NCBI GenBank assembly: GCA_963702495.1
Contig: CAVPDA010000021.1
Location: 1-64,000 of the forward strand
Reading direction: 5' to 3'
DNA from: CAVPDA01 sp963702495
GTDB taxonomy: Bacteria; Pseudomonadota; Gammaproteobacteria; Burkholderiales; Rhodocyclaceae
Length of the DNA stretch: 64,000 bases
Shown here: positions 8,332 to 17,680 of the stretch, in pieces
How positions within the stretch are numbered: the stretch's first letter is position 1
Layout of the letters: each line of letters begins with the position of its first letter
Notes under the pieces: generated by a model
Seen by the model: the letters and a program-made list of their open reading frames with translations, nothing else
Told to the model about the DNA's origin: nothing
Databases searched by the model: none
Program-made: the position numbers and the translations under genes

Positions 8332-8562
8332 GACTTCACCCGATTCCGTTTCATCCCATGAGGCCGCGGAGCCTTCTCCCCGCGGACGGTCCCGGACCGC
8401 CCGCTGCGGCATGCCTGTGGACTCCGGGTCGCAGGCCGCCGCCGATTAGTTTAAACTCTTGCCGCACCGAATCGGGGCACCACGCACCGGTTCCGTGCGG
8501 CCACCGCCGTCTGCGGCGGGTTGGCGATCCCGAATCCAAGTTCACACAATCGGAAATCCGTC

Positions 8563-9918
8563 ATGTCCTCCTATATCACCGACACGATCAATTACCTCAA
8601 GCACAGCAGTCCCGCGCAAACCGAGTTCTACCAGGCTGCCGAGGAAGTCCTGGGTTCTCTCAAGCCCCTGCTGGACCGCAACCCGAAGTATCAGAAGCAC
8701 AACATCATTCAGCGCGTCGTGGAGCCGGAGCGGCAGATCTTCTTCCGGGTGGCGTGGGTCGACGACCGCGGCAGCGTGCAGGTCAATAAGGGCTACCGCG
8801 TCGAGTTCAATTCCGCGCTCGGCCCCTACAAGGGCGGCCTGCGCTTCCACCCCAATGTCAATGCCGGAATCATCAAGTTCCTGGGCTTCGAGCAGATCTT
8901 CAAGAACTCGCTGACCGGCCTGGCGATCGGCGGCGCCAAGGGCGGTTCGAACTTCGACCCCAAGGGCAAATCCGACAACGAGATCATGCGCTTCTGCCAG
9001 TCGTTCATGACGGAGCTTTTCCGCCACATCGGCGCCACCATCGACGTCCCGGCCGGCGACATCGGCGTGGGCGGACGCGAGATCGGCTACCTCTACGGCC
9101 AGTACAAACGTTTGACCGGCCGCTACGAGGGAGTGCTGACCGGGAAGGGACTGAACTGGGGCGGCTCCCTGGTGCGCACCGAGGCTACCGGCTACGGCGC
9201 GGTGTACTTCGCCCAGAACATGCTGGCCGAGCGCGGAGATTCCCTCGACGGCAAGGTGTGCGCGGTGTCGGGCTCGGGCAACGTCGCCATCTACACCATC
9301 GAGAAGCTGTACCAGGTCGGCGCCAAGCCGGTCACCGCCAGCGATTCGAACGGCATGATCTACGACCCGGAGGGAATCGACCTCAACCTGCTCAAGCGCA
9401 TCAAGGAGGTCGAGCGGGCGCGCCTGACGCGTTACGCGGAGGAGCGTCCGAAGGCAGTGTATACCGCCGTCGAGGACTACCCCTTCGGCCGCAACAGCGT
9501 CTGGTCCGTATCCTGCCAGGCCGCCTTCCCCAGCGCCACCCAGAACGAAGTGAACGTCGAGGATGCCAAGGAATTGCTCAAGAATGGCTGCATCTGCGTC
9601 TCCGAGGGCGCCAACATGCCGTCCACGCAGGGCGCCATCGACGCCTTCGTCGGCGCGGGCATCGCCTACGGTCCGGCCAAGGCGGCGAATGCCGGCGGCG
9701 TCGCGACCAGCCAGTTGGAGATGAGCCAGAACGCCAGCATGATCCAATGGACCTTCGAGGAGGTGGACGCCAAGCTGCAGCGGATCATGGCGAACATCTA
9801 CCGCACCGCCAGCGAGACCGCCAAGGAATACGGCTCGCCCGGCAATCTGGTGCTCGGTGCCAACATCGCCGGCTTCCGCAAGGTGGCGGATGCCATGATC
9901 GATCAGGGCGTGGTCTGA
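8563..9918 (+). CDS. gdhA: NADP-specific glutamate dehydrogenase
   Basis: A 451-residue hexameric-type glutamate dehydrogenase that interconverts 2-oxoglutarate plus ammonium and glutamate in the cytoplasm. The substrate site is visible as GPYKGGLRFHP (about residues 86-96) and the catalytic-lysine region as AIGGAKGGSNFDPKG (about 122-136). The Rossmann fold follows with AVSGSGNVAIYTIEKL near residue 235, and the C-terminal EGANMPST and AANAGGVATSQLEMSQN are typical of bacterial NADP-type enzymes. Length is normal for the ~447-residue family. ATG 8563 begins the family N-terminus (MSSYITDTINYL); an upstream TTG at 8521 is unlikely. It is monocistronic, with a strong hairpin after the stop. 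Confidence 0.97.
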   Translation: MSSYITDTINYLKHSSPAQTEFYQAAEEVLGSLKPLLDRNPKYQKHNIIQRVVEPERQIFFRVAWVDDRGSVQVNKGYRVEFNSALGPYKGGLRFHPNVNAGIIKFLGFEQIFKNSLTGLAIGGAKGGSNFDPKGKSDNEIMRFCQSFMTELFRHIGATIDVPAGDIGVGGREIGYLYGQYKRLTGRYEGVLTGKGLNWGGSLVRTEATGYGAVYFAQNMLAERGDSLDGKVCAVSGSGNVAIYTIEKLYQVGAKPVTASDSNGMIYDPEGIDLNLLKRIKEVERARLTRYAEERPKAVYTAVEDYPFGRNSVWSVSCQAAFPSATQNEVNVEDAKELLKNGCICVSEGANMPSTQGAIDAFVGAGIAYGPAKAANAGGVATSQLEMSQNASMIQWTFEEVDAKLQRIMANIYRTASETAKEYGSPGNLVLGANIAGFRKVADAMIDQGVV

Positions 9919-9934
9919 TCTTCCCTTGGAGCAT

Positions 9935-9959
9935 CGGTCCGAATCGACGATTCGGACCG
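9935..9959. terminator. Perfect 11-bp hairpin between convergent genes
   Basis: CGGTCCGAATC at 9935-9945 and its exact complement at 9949-9959 are separated by GAC. It lies 16 bases after the gdhA stop and before the stop of the convergent exported-protein gene. There is no T-run, so it may act as a bidirectional pause or mRNA-end stabiliser rather than a textbook intrinsic terminator. Confidence 0.65.
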
Positions 9960-10015
9960 GCGCCGTGCTTCGTCCCGCGAGAACCGGGGAGTCTTCCCCT
10001 CCCTCCCCTCCGCTC

Positions 10016-11434
10016 CTACTGCGGCGTCTGTGCCTTGAAGCGCGCCAGCAGGCGTTGGCCGTCGCGCAGTTCCAGTTCGTCGCCCCGGATGCCGTAGCCG
10101 GTGGTCGCCCGCAGCGCCTCGGAGAAGCTGCGCTCCTGGAGCATCAACGGGTCCGGGCAGGCCATCAATGTCGTGGGGCCGGGGGTGATGCGCAGGTCCT
10201 CTCCGCCCAGTTCATAGGCGCCGAGCAGGCGGTTGCAGCCGCCCGAGCCCGCCAGCTTTCTACCGTCGGGCTGCAGGATGAGGTGGGCGACCGCCATGTT
10301 CGGCAACACCGCGACCGGCTGGCCGCCGACTTGCATCAGCCGCCAGAAGGTTCCCTCCAGCGTCGCCGCCGCCGCACGCGACGCGCAGTGTTCGCCCGGC
10401 CAGACGCGGTCGAAGCGCTCGACGATCAACTTCTCCTCCTCGCCGCTTCCTTCCCTTTTCGGCCTTCGCGCGAACTGGCCGTCCAGTGTCACCAGCAGCG
10501 GCGCACCGGGGGCGCTGCGGGCCGCGCCGTAGGCTCGCTCCAGCGCCGCGTTGTCCCCTTCCTGGGCGACGGGCAAGCGCAATCCGCTGCGGCATTCGGT
10601 GAAGAAGCCGGCGTCCGCCAGGTAGGCGAATTCGCCGCTCATGCGGAAGCTGTCGGCTATGGGGTTGACCCGGTCGGCGCGTTTCAAATCGTGGTTGGCC
10701 TTGGACGCGATCACGTGGCCCAGGGTGTCGAGCTTGCGCAGGGTGCGGGCGTCCTTCACGGCGAACTGCTCCGGCGCTTCCTTGCCGCCGCGCAGCACGA
10801 AGCGCGTGTCGCCGTTCTCCAGCGACCAGCGGCCGATGTCGTGGAACGACTCGTCCTTGCCGCCGGCCGCCTGCAGGTAAGTGCGACGCAACAGGAAGAT
10901 GTCGTCGCTGCGCAGCGTCAGGGTGTAGCGCAGGCCGGCGCAGTCGGCGCAGGGCAGGTCGCCGCCGAAGGTGGCGGGCAGGGGGATGTCGAAAGTCCTG
11001 GCGCGGGGCGCCGGGCCGGCCGCCTCGATCATGATGGCGACATCGGCCGGCGCGCCGCCGGTGATCACCGGATAGGCGTTGGTTGACCTGAACTTCACCG
11101 TGTCGCCGACGAGGATGGCGGCGCGCACGCTGTAGCGGTGGGAAGGGTCGATGTCCGCCTGGCTGTAGGGCAACTGGAACGGAAGCGGCACCTGCTTGCC
11201 GGAAACCGGGAACTTCATTTCCGACACCACGCGCGCCGGCGCGTCCTGCCGCGTCACGTCCTCCAGGCCCACCTGAAGCGAGGCGCCGGGCGGCAGGACG
11301 ATGCGCTGGCGGTAGGCCACGGTACCGGTGATCGATGCGGTGGCGCTTGCGCCGGTGCCTTGCGCGTGGGCCGAAACGCCGATCAGCCAGAACAAAGTTG
11401 CCACAGCCAGGGCGAGGCGGGCGAGCGCGGGCAT
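10016..11434 (-). CDS. Exported protein with YbaY-like, NlpE-like and META (HslJ) domains
   Basis: A 472-residue protein with a clear signal peptide (ALARLALAVATLFWLIGVSAHAQG) but no lipobox Cys, so it is probably periplasmic or loosely envelope-associated. Residues ~30-130 resemble the YbaY/YscW-type beta domain (SITGTVAYRQRIVLPPGAS). Residues ~150-260 resemble NlpE, including the paired cysteines of LPCADCAGLRYTLTL. The last ~110 residues are a META/HslJ domain (GTFWRLMQVGGQPV, GSGGCNRLLGAYEL, LMACPDPLMLQE). ATG 11434 has AAGGA eight bases upstream; a longer frame above it is not coding. It lies 40 bases after the large Hsp70 gene, so it is probably co-transcribed and could take part in an envelope stress function. 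That role is an inference. Confidence 0.8.
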   Translation of the reverse strand: MPALARLALAVATLFWLIGVSAHAQGTGASATASITGTVAYRQRIVLPPGASLQVGLEDVTRQDAPARVVSEMKFPVSGKQVPLPFQLPYSQADIDPSHRYSVRAAILVGDTVKFRSTNAYPVITGGAPADVAIMIEAAGPAPRARTFDIPLPATFGGDLPCADCAGLRYTLTLRSDDIFLLRRTYLQAAGGKDESFHDIGRWSLENGDTRFVLRGGKEAPEQFAVKDARTLRKLDTLGHVIASKANHDLKRADRVNPIADSFRMSGEFAYLADAGFFTECRSGLRLPVAQEGDNAALERAYGAARSAPGAPLLVTLDGQFARRPKREGSGEEEKLIVERFDRVWPGEHCASRAAAATLEGTFWRLMQVGGQPVAVLPNMAVAHLILQPDGRKLAGSGGCNRLLGAYELGGEDLRITPGPTTLMACPDPLMLQERSFSEALRATTGYGIRGDELELRDGQRLLARFKAQTPQ

Positions 11435-11474
11435 GAAGGATTCCTTTCCGGTGGCGGACGTGGGTCTTGCGATT

Positions 11475-14303
11475 TCAGAGCCGAGGTGGTTCCGGTTGGG
11501 CCTCAACGAGCCGCAAGCCGGCGGGCAGCTCTTCTCCGAACAACTGGTTGCGATCGGCGGCGGACACTTCGCAATATTCCTGCACAACCTTGAGCTGCTC
11601 TTCCTTGGCGCCATTCTTCTTGAGCTTGTCCGCGACCCGCGCCCGCACGGCGTCGTGCACGTCCAGGGCGCGCATGTTCGTGAGGCGGCAGGCGCCGGAG
11701 AATACCCCGACCAGCGACTGCAGGCCGAGCTTCTTCCAGTCGAGGGCTTCGGCCTTGGCGAAACAGCCTTCCACCGCGGCGGCCGGGATCACCGTATCGG
11801 CCGAGGTGTACAGGGGCACCCGGCTCAGCAATCGGCCCAGGGCCCAGAAGATGTGGGGCTGGTTGGCGGCCTTGCCCTTGAGAATCAGGCCGAACAGTAG
11901 ATCGGCGAGTTCCAGCTTGAGATCTGGCGCAATCCGTTCCAGCGTCCCCAGCAGCCGGGTGCCTTCGACGAACTCCGCCGGTGAATTCCGCAGTTGCGGC
12001 AAGGCCGTACGGAACAGTTCCTCCTGCTGGTCGGTGGGCAGTCCGCCGGCCGTCCTGCGCCACATCATCCACCAGTTGGACTGCGCGCTCTTCTCCTTCT
12101 TGTGGGCGATGCCGAGGCTGGTGCACTCCCAAAGCTGCATCATGCGCCAGGGGTCTAGCTCGCTGCCGTAGCCCGGCCGCAGCAGGAATCCGGCCAGGTA
12201 GAGCCAGGTGTTCTCGTGCGCCAGGGAGCGGGCGCGGCGGGTGATGCCCGGATACAGCGCCGGCCACAGGGCACGCAGCAGGGCGATGCTCCAGCGATTG
12301 CGCTCCTGGCCGAGGATGCGCTCCAGATCCTTCGCCAGTTGCTTGACGTTGTCCTTTTCGTTGAGCGATTGCTTCTTGCCGTAGAACAGGCCGATCCGCT
12401 CCGCCGCCGCAGCCGAGGCTTCCGGCTTGACGCCGAGATTCTCCGTCCTGCCCTCGGCGGCGGGTTCGTCGGCCGCCAGCGGCTTGCGCAGGTTGAAATC
12501 CAGCCGCCAGCGCTTGTGCCGCTCCTCGTTGACCAGGGCGAGGCGCAGCACGCCGAGTTCTGTGAGTTCGGCCTCGATCTGCACCGTGATTGCCTGCTCC
12601 GCCGCCTTGCGCGGATTGAAGCTGTCATCGTCCAGCGCCAGCGCCGTGTGCATGCTCGGGAGCGGATGGAAGGCGCCCTCTCCAAGCGGCACGATGGCTC
12701 CAGGCTTGTCGTCCGGGCGGCGATTGGAGGTGTACGCGGTGAAGCGCACCGGCCGATTCACCAGCAGGGTGAAGGATGGCGTGGCCAGCGTGACCCGGCC
12801 GCCCTCCTCGAAGCCCTGGGGCAGGACGCAGACCAGATCCGGCGTCTTGCCCGCTTCCTGATGCAGTTCGAGATAGACGCTGCGGGCGTAGCCACCGCGT
12901 ATGCGGCCCTTGGCAGCCGACAGCAGGGCGCCGAAATGGGCCGCCCCCTGGGCGATTGCCAGGTTCATGTCCTGCAGCGGCAGCAGCACCGGCGTCGTGT
13001 TCTGCCAGCTCGCGATCAGGGCAAGCAGCCGCTCCTGGAGGAATCGCGGACGCAGCGTTCCTCCGGCGAAGATCACCGCATCCACCGCTCGGCCGCCCAA
13101 GAATGCGGCGAGATGGCGGCTGACGGCCGAGTCCGCCGCATAGGGCAGGCCGATCTCGCGCAGGCCGCTCTGCCGCGCACGCGGCATTTCGCCGGCGCCG
13201 GTCAGGGGGAAGAATCCTTCGAGCACCATCCGCCGGACCACGCCCCGCGCCACCGTGGTGCTCAGGGCGGACTGGAACAGGCTGGTGCCCTCGCCGGGGA
13301 TGGAGACATGGAAGACCTCGTCGTCGGCGCCTTCGCCTTCGAGGATCCTCTCCTTCAGCAGCCGCGCCTGGGGGACGAGATGGTTCCACTGCCGGCGCGA
13401 CAGCTTTTCCTCGTCGCCGCGCACCAACTGCCGCTCCAGCAGATGGGCGAGCGCCAGGTCGATGTTGTCGCCACCCAGCAGCAGGTGATCGCTGGCGGCG
13501 ATGCGCTCGATCTCCGGCAGTTCCTTCGCCGAGCGCACCGGGGCGATGCGGAACAGGCTGAAGTCGCTGGTGCCGCCGCCGACGTCGCACACGAGCACCG
13601 TCAGGGATTGTTCGGCGAGAGCGGGCAGCAGTTCCAGGAAAGCGGCGCCGGCGGACCCGGTGTGCCGCTTGGCCGCGCTCTCGATCCAGGCATAGAACGC
13701 GGCCTGGGGTTCCTCCAGCAGCCGCATCTGCGCCGGAAAGCCGGCCAGTTCCGCTGCCCTCCGGGTCAGGGCCTGGGCGCCCTCGTCGAAGGAAGCCGGC
13801 ACGGTGACGACGACGCGCTGGCGGGCGAAAGCGTTGTCCGCATCCTGCCGCGCGTAAGCCTGGTCCCAGGCTTCGCTCAGGTAGGCGAGATAGGCGGCGC
13901 TGGCCTCCACCGGCGACAGCCGGTCTTGCGCCGCAATCTCCTCGGAACCGAAAGGCAGGATCTTGGACTCGCGGTCGATGCCGGCATGGGCCAGCCACGA
14001 CTTGGCGGAGTGGATCACCCGCCCGGGCAGGGCGTTCATCTGATCCCGGGCGAAGGTGCCGACGACGAAATCGGCGCCGGCGTCCGCGCCCAGCGGGTTG
14101 AGCGGGCCCAGGGCCAGTTCGGATGCGGTGGGAAAGTAGAAGCAGGAAGGAAGCAGCGGGCTCTTGGCGACCGTGCCGAGGGAGTGCAACTGCGGAATCG
14201 GCAGCACCTCGGGACGCGCGTTCTGCGCTCTCAGATCGACGTACGACAGCACGCAGTTGGTGGTGCCGAGGTCGATGCCGATGGCGAAGCGCGGCGACGT
14301 CAT
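11475..14303 (-). CDS. Large Hsp70-family protein with long C-terminal extension
   Basis: A 942-residue protein. The N-terminal ~480 residues form an actin/Hsp70 ATPase: phosphate-1 loop IGIDLGTTNCVLSYV, phosphate-2 VLVCDVGGGTSDFSLF, adenosine loop VIFAGGTLRPRFL, and the connecting LLEEPQAAFYAW. A beta-rich segment follows, then ~400 helical residues unlike the DnaK substrate-binding lid, resembling the DUF3731-type extension. DnaK itself has ~640 residues, so this is a divergent Hsp70, not the housekeeping chaperone. Its start lies 37 bases after the stop of the shorter Hsp70 gene. The pair probably works together on a dedicated client. Client and nucleotide exchange partner are unknown; no dnaJ or grpE is nearby. 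Confidence 0.9.
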   Translation of the reverse strand: MTSPRFAIGIDLGTTNCVLSYVDLRAQNARPEVLPIPQLHSLGTVAKSPLLPSCFYFPTASELALGPLNPLGADAGADFVVGTFARDQMNALPGRVIHSAKSWLAHAGIDRESKILPFGSEEIAAQDRLSPVEASAAYLAYLSEAWDQAYARQDADNAFARQRVVVTVPASFDEGAQALTRRAAELAGFPAQMRLLEEPQAAFYAWIESAAKRHTGSAGAAFLELLPALAEQSLTVLVCDVGGGTSDFSLFRIAPVRSAKELPEIERIAASDHLLLGGDNIDLALAHLLERQLVRGDEEKLSRRQWNHLVPQARLLKERILEGEGADDEVFHVSIPGEGTSLFQSALSTTVARGVVRRMVLEGFFPLTGAGEMPRARQSGLREIGLPYAADSAVSRHLAAFLGGRAVDAVIFAGGTLRPRFLQERLLALIASWQNTTPVLLPLQDMNLAIAQGAAHFGALLSAAKGRIRGGYARSVYLELHQEAGKTPDLVCVLPQGFEEGGRVTLATPSFTLLVNRPVRFTAYTSNRRPDDKPGAIVPLGEGAFHPLPSMHTALALDDDSFNPRKAAEQAITVQIEAELTELGVLRLALVNEERHKRWRLDFNLRKPLAADEPAAEGRTENLGVKPEASAAAAERIGLFYGKKQSLNEKDNVKQLAKDLERILGQERNRWSIALLRALWPALYPGITRRARSLAHENTWLYLAGFLLRPGYGSELDPWRMMQLWECTSLGIAHKKEKSAQSNWWMMWRRTAGGLPTDQQEELFRTALPQLRNSPAEFVEGTRLLGTLERIAPDLKLELADLLFGLILKGKAANQPHIFWALGRLLSRVPLYTSADTVIPAAAVEGCFAKAEALDWKKLGLQSLVGVFSGACRLTNMRALDVHDAVRARVADKLKKNGAKEEQLKVVQEYCEVSAADRNQLFGEELPAGLRLVEAQPEPPRL

Positions 14304-14340
14304 GGTGCTGCGATGCGGCGCGCGGCTGGGCGCAAGCCGC

Positions 14341-16218
14341 TCACTCCTTGGCCCGCAGGTTGAATTCCAGCTTCCAGCGGCGATCCGACTTGGAGTGCTG
14401 CATCCACAGTTCCAGCGTCCCGACCTCGGTGATGAGGGGATGCAGAGAGACCGGCACGACCTGCTCCGCGACGCCTTCCACCGGCGGCAGGGTGATGGTC
14501 AGGCCGGACAGCTCTTCCAGTGCCTTGGCGGCGTTCGGGACCACGTCGCCGACCCGGTCGCCGGCGCGGATTTCCGAGCTGAAGAAGCGGAACTGCACCG
14601 CCTCGCCGGTGACGAGGCCGAATTCCTTGCCCGGCAATTCCAGTTCGGTGCCTTCCTCGGCGCCCTGGGGCACGATGCAGATGCCCTTGACCGGCGGGAC
14701 ATAGCCGGGCACCGCCGGCATCGGGCTTTCCAGGCCCAGATAGTAGGAGCGCGAAGTTCCGGCGCGGATCTTGATGCCCTGGCCCGAGGTCTGGACCGCG
14801 CCGTAATACGCGGCACCGCGGGAGACGGCGATGTCGAGGCCGGCGCTCTTGAGTTCCTGCAGCCCGGCGTCGGGGCCGAGCCAGGAGGTCAGGAGTTCCA
14901 GAATGCGGCGGCGGAAGGTCTCGGCCTCGAACACGCCGCCGTTGAACAGGATGGCGGTGGGGGCGAGGATCTCGGCACGTTCCAGATCGACGCGGTCGCC
15001 GACCAGCGTCGTGAGCTTCTCGTCCGACTTGACGTTCTCCAGGCTGCGCTTGAGAAAGCGCGCCAGGTGCTTGCTCAGGGCCGGCTCGGTGGCGTAGTCG
15101 AGGCCGTATTCCTGCAGGCCGACGGACTTGCGCGGCGCCGGCTGGTCGGTCACCGCCGTCAGCGGGAAATAGCCGTCTACCAATATGGAGGTCGCCTCGG
15201 CGCGGGTGAGGACGGTGGAGATGGTCTTGGCGAACAGGCTGGCGCCGCGCGACGGAACGGCGATCGGCGCCTCCGCCAGGGACTCGTCGCTCAGCAGCTT
15301 TTCCTTGGCGATGCGGGCGCCATGCACCAATGCCAGAAACTGCCACGGATCGAGTTCGTGGCCGTCGGCCTCGATCTTGCCCTGCAGCGCATAGGCCAGC
15401 GCCAGGTCCATGTTGTCGCCGCCGAGGAGGATGTGCTCGCCGACCGCGATGCGATGCAGTTCCAGCTTCTTCGACAGGCCGTCCGGAGATTCGGCGACCG
15501 CGATGAGGCTGAAGTCGGCGGTGCCGCCGCCGACGTCGCACACCAGGATCAGGTCGCCCGCCGCCACCTGCTCGGTCCAGTGCGCGGTGCCCGGGTCGGC
15601 TTCGGAATGGGCGATCCAGGCGTAGAAGGCGGCTTGCGGTTCTTCCAGCAGGGTGACGTTGCCCAGTCCGGCGGCGGCGGCGGCTTCGTGGGTCAGACTG
15701 CGGGCCACCTCGTCGAAGGAGGCGGGAACGGTGAGCACGATATGGCAGTCCGCCAGGCTGGCGTCGTCGCCCTGCCGACGCAGGTCGTGCTCGAAGGCGT
15801 GGCGCAGGTGCGCCAGGTAGCGGCGCGAGGCCTCGAACGGCGACTGCTTGCCTTCCGCCATTTCCGAGTTCCAGGGCAGGATCGGCGCGTAGCGATCGAC
15901 ATGGGTGTTGCACAGCCAGGACTTGGCGGAACTGACCAGCCGGTCCGGCACCTGGGCGCCGCGCTCGCGGGCGAAGGTGCCGACCACCGCGCTTTCGGCG
16001 GCCGGGTCGTCCCACGGCAGCGCCAGGCTGCCCGGCGCGTACTCGCCCGCGGCCGGGATGTAGAGCGAGGAGGGAAGCAGGGATCTTTCTCCCACCACTC
16101 CCGGCGACAGAACCTGGGTGACGTTGACGCCCCTGGCGTGGGTGTCGCCGACGGTACAGATCGAAATGGAGGAATTGGAGGTGCCGAGGTCGATGCCGAG
16201 GCTGTACTTCTTGGTCAT
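14341..16218 (-). CDS. Hsp70-family protein (DnaK-like, shorter member of a pair)
   Basis: A 625-residue Hsp70 with intact ATPase signatures: LGIDLGTSNSSISICTV at the start, VTLLEEPQAAFYAW, the phosphate-2 loop LVCDVGGGTADFSLIAV, LGGDNMDLALAYAL, and AILFNGGVFEAETFR in subdomain II. The C-terminal ~150 residues are beta-rich (SLHPLITEVGTLELWM) and end where the long helical extension begins in its larger neighbour. It lacks the canonical EEVD-like acidic tail and lid of DnaK. The two Hsp70 genes share sequence throughout the ATPase and beta domains, pointing to an old duplication. It follows the DUF2760 gene by 103 bases in one operon. Confidence 0.9.
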   Translation of the reverse strand: MTKKYSLGIDLGTSNSSISICTVGDTHARGVNVTQVLSPGVVGERSLLPSSLYIPAAGEYAPGSLALPWDDPAAESAVVGTFARERGAQVPDRLVSSAKSWLCNTHVDRYAPILPWNSEMAEGKQSPFEASRRYLAHLRHAFEHDLRRQGDDASLADCHIVLTVPASFDEVARSLTHEAAAAAGLGNVTLLEEPQAAFYAWIAHSEADPGTAHWTEQVAAGDLILVCDVGGGTADFSLIAVAESPDGLSKKLELHRIAVGEHILLGGDNMDLALAYALQGKIEADGHELDPWQFLALVHGARIAKEKLLSDESLAEAPIAVPSRGASLFAKTISTVLTRAEATSILVDGYFPLTAVTDQPAPRKSVGLQEYGLDYATEPALSKHLARFLKRSLENVKSDEKLTTLVGDRVDLERAEILAPTAILFNGGVFEAETFRRRILELLTSWLGPDAGLQELKSAGLDIAVSRGAAYYGAVQTSGQGIKIRAGTSRSYYLGLESPMPAVPGYVPPVKGICIVPQGAEEGTELELPGKEFGLVTGEAVQFRFFSSEIRAGDRVGDVVPNAAKALEELSGLTITLPPVEGVAEQVVPVSLHPLITEVGTLELWMQHSKSDRRWKLEFNLRAKE

Positions 16219-16321
16219 GATAGGTATTGGACTGGAATGGGTTGACCGGCGGGCCGGAGCGGCGCGGCTGCTGCCGTCCGCAACGGGGCGCCGCGCAGCG
16301 CGGCGGTCGGCCGCCGCTGCG

Positions 16322-16951
16322 TCAGCGTACTTCGACTTCCGCCGGGGTGATGGTGTTGCGGCCGTCCGGATCGACCGGGCGGGTGAAACGGGGCAGGGCG
16401 AGCCGGGAGGTTTGCCACCCGCGATGGATGACGACGCCGTTGAACGGCGGCTCTCCCAGCACTTTCCCTACCAGGCGATAGCGGTTCGGATCGGACGAGC
16501 GCTCGATGGTAATGCGATCGCCCTCCTTGCCCTGATGCACCGGGGTGATGTCGAGATACTCCTTGATCACAGCGGAGCAGCCCTGATGCACCACGCGCGA
16601 GGCCGCCGCTACCTGGGCGTCGTTGTAGGCGGTGATGTCCTCCATCAGAAAATCGACGAAGCGCCCCTTGTCCTGCAGCAGGGAGAGGAACAGCAGCCCT
16701 TCCCCCACTTGCGGCGGCTCTGCCTTCGGCGGCGCGACGGGCTCGGTGCGCGGCTCCGGCTCTCGCCGTGGTTCCGCTTTGGGTTTGCGCTGCCGTCCGA
16801 TCAGTATGGCCACCACGACGTAGAGGCTGAGGGCCATGAATACGGCGTCGCGGTAGGGCGCGAACGCCGCCGGCAGCAGGTCGGGCGGAAGAGGCAGGAG
16901 GTACAACGCGCTCAGTACGAAGGCTGCAAATGCAGCAATCAAAGTTCCCAT
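16322..16951 (-). CDS. DUF2760 membrane-associated protein of the Hsp70-pair operon
   Basis: A 209-residue protein with two N-terminal hydrophobic helices (LIAAFAAFVLSALYLLPL and AVFMALSLYVVVAILIG). A proline/glutamate-rich linker (repeated EP/KAEP) leads to a cytoplasmic domain (LLFLSLLQDKGRFVDFLMEDI, QVAAASRVVHQGCSAVIKEYL, FNGVVIHRGWQTSRLALP) recognised as DUF2760. This family is characteristically found upstream of two Hsp70 genes, as here, and may anchor or recruit them at the inner membrane. That role is inferred from context only. ATG 16951 gives the membrane helix directly; longer frames upstream are not coding. Confidence 0.85.
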   Translation of the reverse strand: MGTLIAAFAAFVLSALYLLPLPPDLLPAAFAPYRDAVFMALSLYVVVAILIGRQRKPKAEPRREPEPRTEPVAPPKAEPPQVGEGLLFLSLLQDKGRFVDFLMEDITAYNDAQVAAASRVVHQGCSAVIKEYLDITPVHQGKEGDRITIERSSDPNRYRLVGKVLGEPPFNGVVIHRGWQTSRLALPRFTRPVDPDGRNTITPAEVEVR

Positions 16952-17116
16952 GGTTGGCTTGATTCGATATCCAGAATGGCGGAATGGTACGGCAGGAGCA
17001 GCGCGCCGGGCGCGCGTCGGGGCGCCGGCAGAACCTGCGCGGTGCGGATCGTACCACTCCACGGCCCGGTCCGCGCCGGGGCGTTTCGACCTAGCTGGGG
17101 CCGCACCGTCCCGATT

Positions 17117-17611
17117 TCAAGCCGGCCGCGGTTCCGGCCGGACGCCCCAGCCTGCCAGAATGGTCAGGGCGAGTTCCATCGCATCGGGTAATTTGGCCCG
17201 GACCCCGGGGCTGAGGTCGCCGCCGTAATCGTCGAGCACGACCGGCTGGATGCCGATCAACCGGAGGTCGGGCGGCATGGCGCCGGTGATCTGGGCATAT
17301 GCCAGCACGTCCTGGAAGCCGGTCTGGTGCAGGCTCAGCTTGCCTGCGCTGATGAAGCGCGGGATCTCTCCTTCCCCGATCAGTGCCAGTTCGCCGGGCG
17401 GCAACCCGAAGTCCACCGCGTCGAACAGGAGCACCCGGTCGGCGCCTTCCATCTCGGCCAGCAGGGCGATGCCCCGGGTGCCGCCGTCCACCAATCGGAC
17501 ATGATCGGGGAACACGAACCGGGCGCCGAGGGCTTCGATGCAGCGCACGCCGAAGCCCTCGTCCGCCCACAGGACGTTGCCGAGCCCGAGCAGTAGGATA
17601 TCGTTCGACAT
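17117..17611 (-). CDS. hyaD: [NiFe]-hydrogenase maturation protease (HyaD/HupD family)
   Basis: A 164-residue endopeptidase of the HyaD/HybD family, which cuts the C-terminal tail off the hydrogenase large subunit after nickel insertion. The N-terminal LLLGLGNVLWADEGFGV contains the first nickel-ligand Glu. DAVDFGLPPGEL contains the ligand Asp and LHQTGFQDVLAY the ligand His. The length is normal. It is the last gene of the hydrogenase operon, 69 bases after the small exported protein. Its expected target, a tail after NPCMACAVH, is encoded about 4 kb upstream in the same operon. ATG 17611 begins the family N-terminus. Confidence 0.93.
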   Translation of the reverse strand: MSNDILLLGLGNVLWADEGFGVRCIEALGARFVFPDHVRLVDGGTRGIALLAEMEGADRVLLFDAVDFGLPPGELALIGEGEIPRFISAGKLSLHQTGFQDVLAYAQITGAMPPDLRLIGIQPVVLDDYGGDLSPGVRAKLPDAMELALTILAGWGVRPEPRPA

Positions 17612-17631
17612 GGCGGCCGGATCGAAAACCG

Positions 17632-17653
17632 GCCGCGCCCCGGAGGGCGCGGC
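17632..17653 (-). terminator. GC-rich hairpin between the last two hydrogenase-operon genes
   Basis: GCCGCGCCC at 17632-17640 and its complement at 17645-17653 enclose a 4-base loop; on the minus strand it is followed by CGGTTTTCG. With only four T it is a weak terminator or a processing/attenuation hairpin that could lower protease expression relative to the structural genes. Confidence 0.4.
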
Positions 17654-17680
17654 CGCTGTAAGGCGAATCGGACGGACAGA

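Noticed and set aside
5632..8361. 909-codon plus-strand frame over the PEP-synthase-like gene
   Set aside because: Antisense shadow of a clear family protein; composition is His/Val/Gln-rich with no recognisable domain.
12216..16245. Long plus-strand frames across the two Hsp70 genes
   Set aside because: Antisense shadows; both Hsp70 genes have all ATPase motifs on the minus strand.
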